Shown here: piece after piece, positions 62,346 through 64,000 of the stretch
How positions within the stretch are numbered: the first letter of the stretch is position 1
Layout: every line of letters starts with the position of its first letter
Notes under the pieces: model-generated
Seen by the model: only the letters and a program-made list of their open reading frames with translations
What the model was told of the DNA's origin: nothing
The model's database searches: none
Assembly: GCA_003993805.1 (NCBI GenBank)
Contig: RSEF01000003.1
Location: 66,183,818-66,247,817 of the forward strand
Reading direction: 5' to 3'
Source: Himantopus leucocephalus
Taxonomy: Eukaryota > Chordata > Aves > Charadriiformes > Recurvirostridae
DNA: 64,000 nucleotides
Position numbers and translations under genes: made by a program

Positions 62346-64000
62346 GCAAATAGGTCCAAGAAATGCTCTCGATTATAACCACTCAGTCTTTGGTGCTACC
62401 TGCTCCATTATAAAGACAAACAGAACGAAACATAAAAAATTCTTCACAACCCTTGGAACTGACCTCAATGAGGATGAAGTATTCTATATGTGGGCTGTTA
62501 GGAGTAACGTCTGCCATTAGAGATGACCCCACCAGCCACTGAGCAGTCTGCCCTCTTGTATTCAAACACTCTTCGAGCACGGTGAAATCCTAGACTCTCA
62601 AGGATGGAAAATACAGCACAGCAATGGGCAAAGCGAGTGGTGGGGCCCACGGACAGGTTCTTTCCCAACTCTTACACAAGTGTCAGCCAGGCCTGCTGAC
62701 TCGTCAGGTACAGAGTATGTATGTGAAGGCTTGTGACTGGCTTTAGGTCCAGAATCCATCCCTCTATTTTTCTTTATATAAAACCTAAATACTGGAGATC
62801 AGAGAAGACACTAAGTTAATCTTGAACTATTCTCTTCCCCTGCCTGGCTTTAAGCCCTTTTTGGCTTGGAGGCCTTTTTTTGTGCAAGCTGTTTGTGCAG
62901 ATATTAGTTTTAAGCCTCATTAGCAAATGAAATCACTGGGGATTTTCTTTTCTCAGAATATTTTCCAAAGCCCTGCTATGGAAACAATGAGTTGTGGTCT
63001 CTCTGTTAAAAACAGAAACTTATGGACAAGGAGGTGCATTCGAATCTGAACTTTCAATGACGAGATGATAGGAGATTTTGACGGCATGCATCAAATAATT
63101 TCTAAAACCTTTGCAATGAATTTTTTCTGTCAGTTTTACTTTATATATAGATTAAAATTTATGGGATCAAAAAAAGAAAATAAGAAAATGCGTGAGGAAT
63201 CTAGGTAGGCATATATTCTGGCAGCCAAGGAAAAAGCTGGCGGTAGAAGATTCTTAGCCTATTTGCCGCAGCTGAGGTGCACTGTCTCATTACCAGTCTT
63301 CAACAACAAGATGTCCATTTAGAGGCTCGCTCTTGAAATGGATGTGCTAGACAAATGAAATCCATCCCTGCTAGAGAGCTGCTGCTACTCCTGGTTTCTC
63401 AGGCTTGCGTGTTCTCACAGGAAATATTTTCACAGCAGAGCTGCTCTGGAATTCAGCCTCCCCAGTTGGGCTGCTCCTCGCCAAGAGACCTAGGCCCTGC
63501 CTCGGCTTTACCCACCACGCAGCACCCATGTGGCACTAGCCCTTGTGGTGAAGGGTATTTGGGACAGGATATCCCATGGGTTCTCGTGTCACTCGATCGC
63601 TCCATGCATTCACTGGCGTTTGTTTCTCTCTCTCTCTCGCCTGGTGTGAAGCAGCTGCCTGTGGCAGTGGCCTGAAAACAATACTTCATGTAAAGCAGAG
63701 CTACTCTTAATCATGCGGACCGTCCTTTAGGCAAACGCAAACAGCATTTGGCAGTGAGCTCTTCTAATGAGAAAGTCATTAAGGAATTCAGTTTGCAAAC
63801 CACAGCGTATTTCCTCAGACTCTTTCTTGGACAGCATTTCTCTGTGTGGAAATGCATTAGAAGCGGAACGGACAATGGTGGGGCAGAAACACTGAACCAA
63901 CGTGCAGACAACATGCAGTTGCAGAGCAAGGAGAAAGCCCAGGAGTGGTGGAACAGCACAGGGAGAGCAAGTACACATGAGTTTGATAAGCTTGTGTTAT

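Larger units (their letters stand above)
58733..64000 (-). other. RSPO3: RSPO3 intron 1, 3' part (continues past the window)
   Basis: AT-rich sequence upstream of exon 2 with no CpG-rich stretch and no hydrophobic signal-peptide-like exon followed by a donor that I could recognise. The promoter and exon 1 are therefore expected beyond 64000. A weak tRNA-like SINE fragment is near 62.3 kb. Confidence 0.7.

Overview
This is a vertebrate, almost certainly avian, genomic window. CR1 LINE 3' ends with the (ATTCTATG)n-type tail occur several times, LTR-like sequence of an avian endogenous retrovirus is present, and there are fragments of ancient amniote SINE-like repeats. Coding density is very low and genes are split by long introns. 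There are no bacterial operons, CRISPR arrays or recognisable tRNA/rRNA genes.

The one gene that can be read with confidence is RSPO3 (R-spondin 3) on the minus strand. Four coding exons are visible: exon 2 (58541-58732, first furin-like repeat), exon 3 (56900-57046, second furin-like repeat), exon 4 (54317-54514, thrombospondin type 1 repeat) and the terminal exon 5 (31266-31459, basic tail and stop). All three internal junctions are phase 1 and rejoin in frame. Together they give about 243 residues, ending in DTAH. Intron 4 is about 22.9 kb. Exon 1 (signal peptide) is not visible and probably lies beyond position 64000. The exon 2 acceptor is hidden by a single ambiguous base at 58734.

At the other end, 4.2-5.6 kb is a strong CpG island with GC boxes, a perfect GTCACGTGAC palindrome, a CRE-like tandem repeat and several minus-strand splice-donor matches. 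In vertebrate synteny the gene 3' of RSPO3 in the same orientation is RNF146, whose coding exon lies far from its promoter. The island is therefore most simply the RNF146 promoter with its coding exon to the left of position 1. This is inference from gene order: no RNF146 coding sequence is in the window. RSPO3 (blocks ZNRF3/RNF43) and RNF146 (destroys tankyrase-modified axin) both raise WNT/beta-catenin signalling.

The rest (about 5.6-30.4 kb, plus the RSPO3 introns) is AT-rich non-coding DNA with repeats. One oddity is a short, extremely GC-rich block at 34.75-34.88 kb followed by a poly(A) signal and a long A-rich/purine tract, resembling the 3' end of an inserted retrocopy. I found no convincing new multi-gene system.
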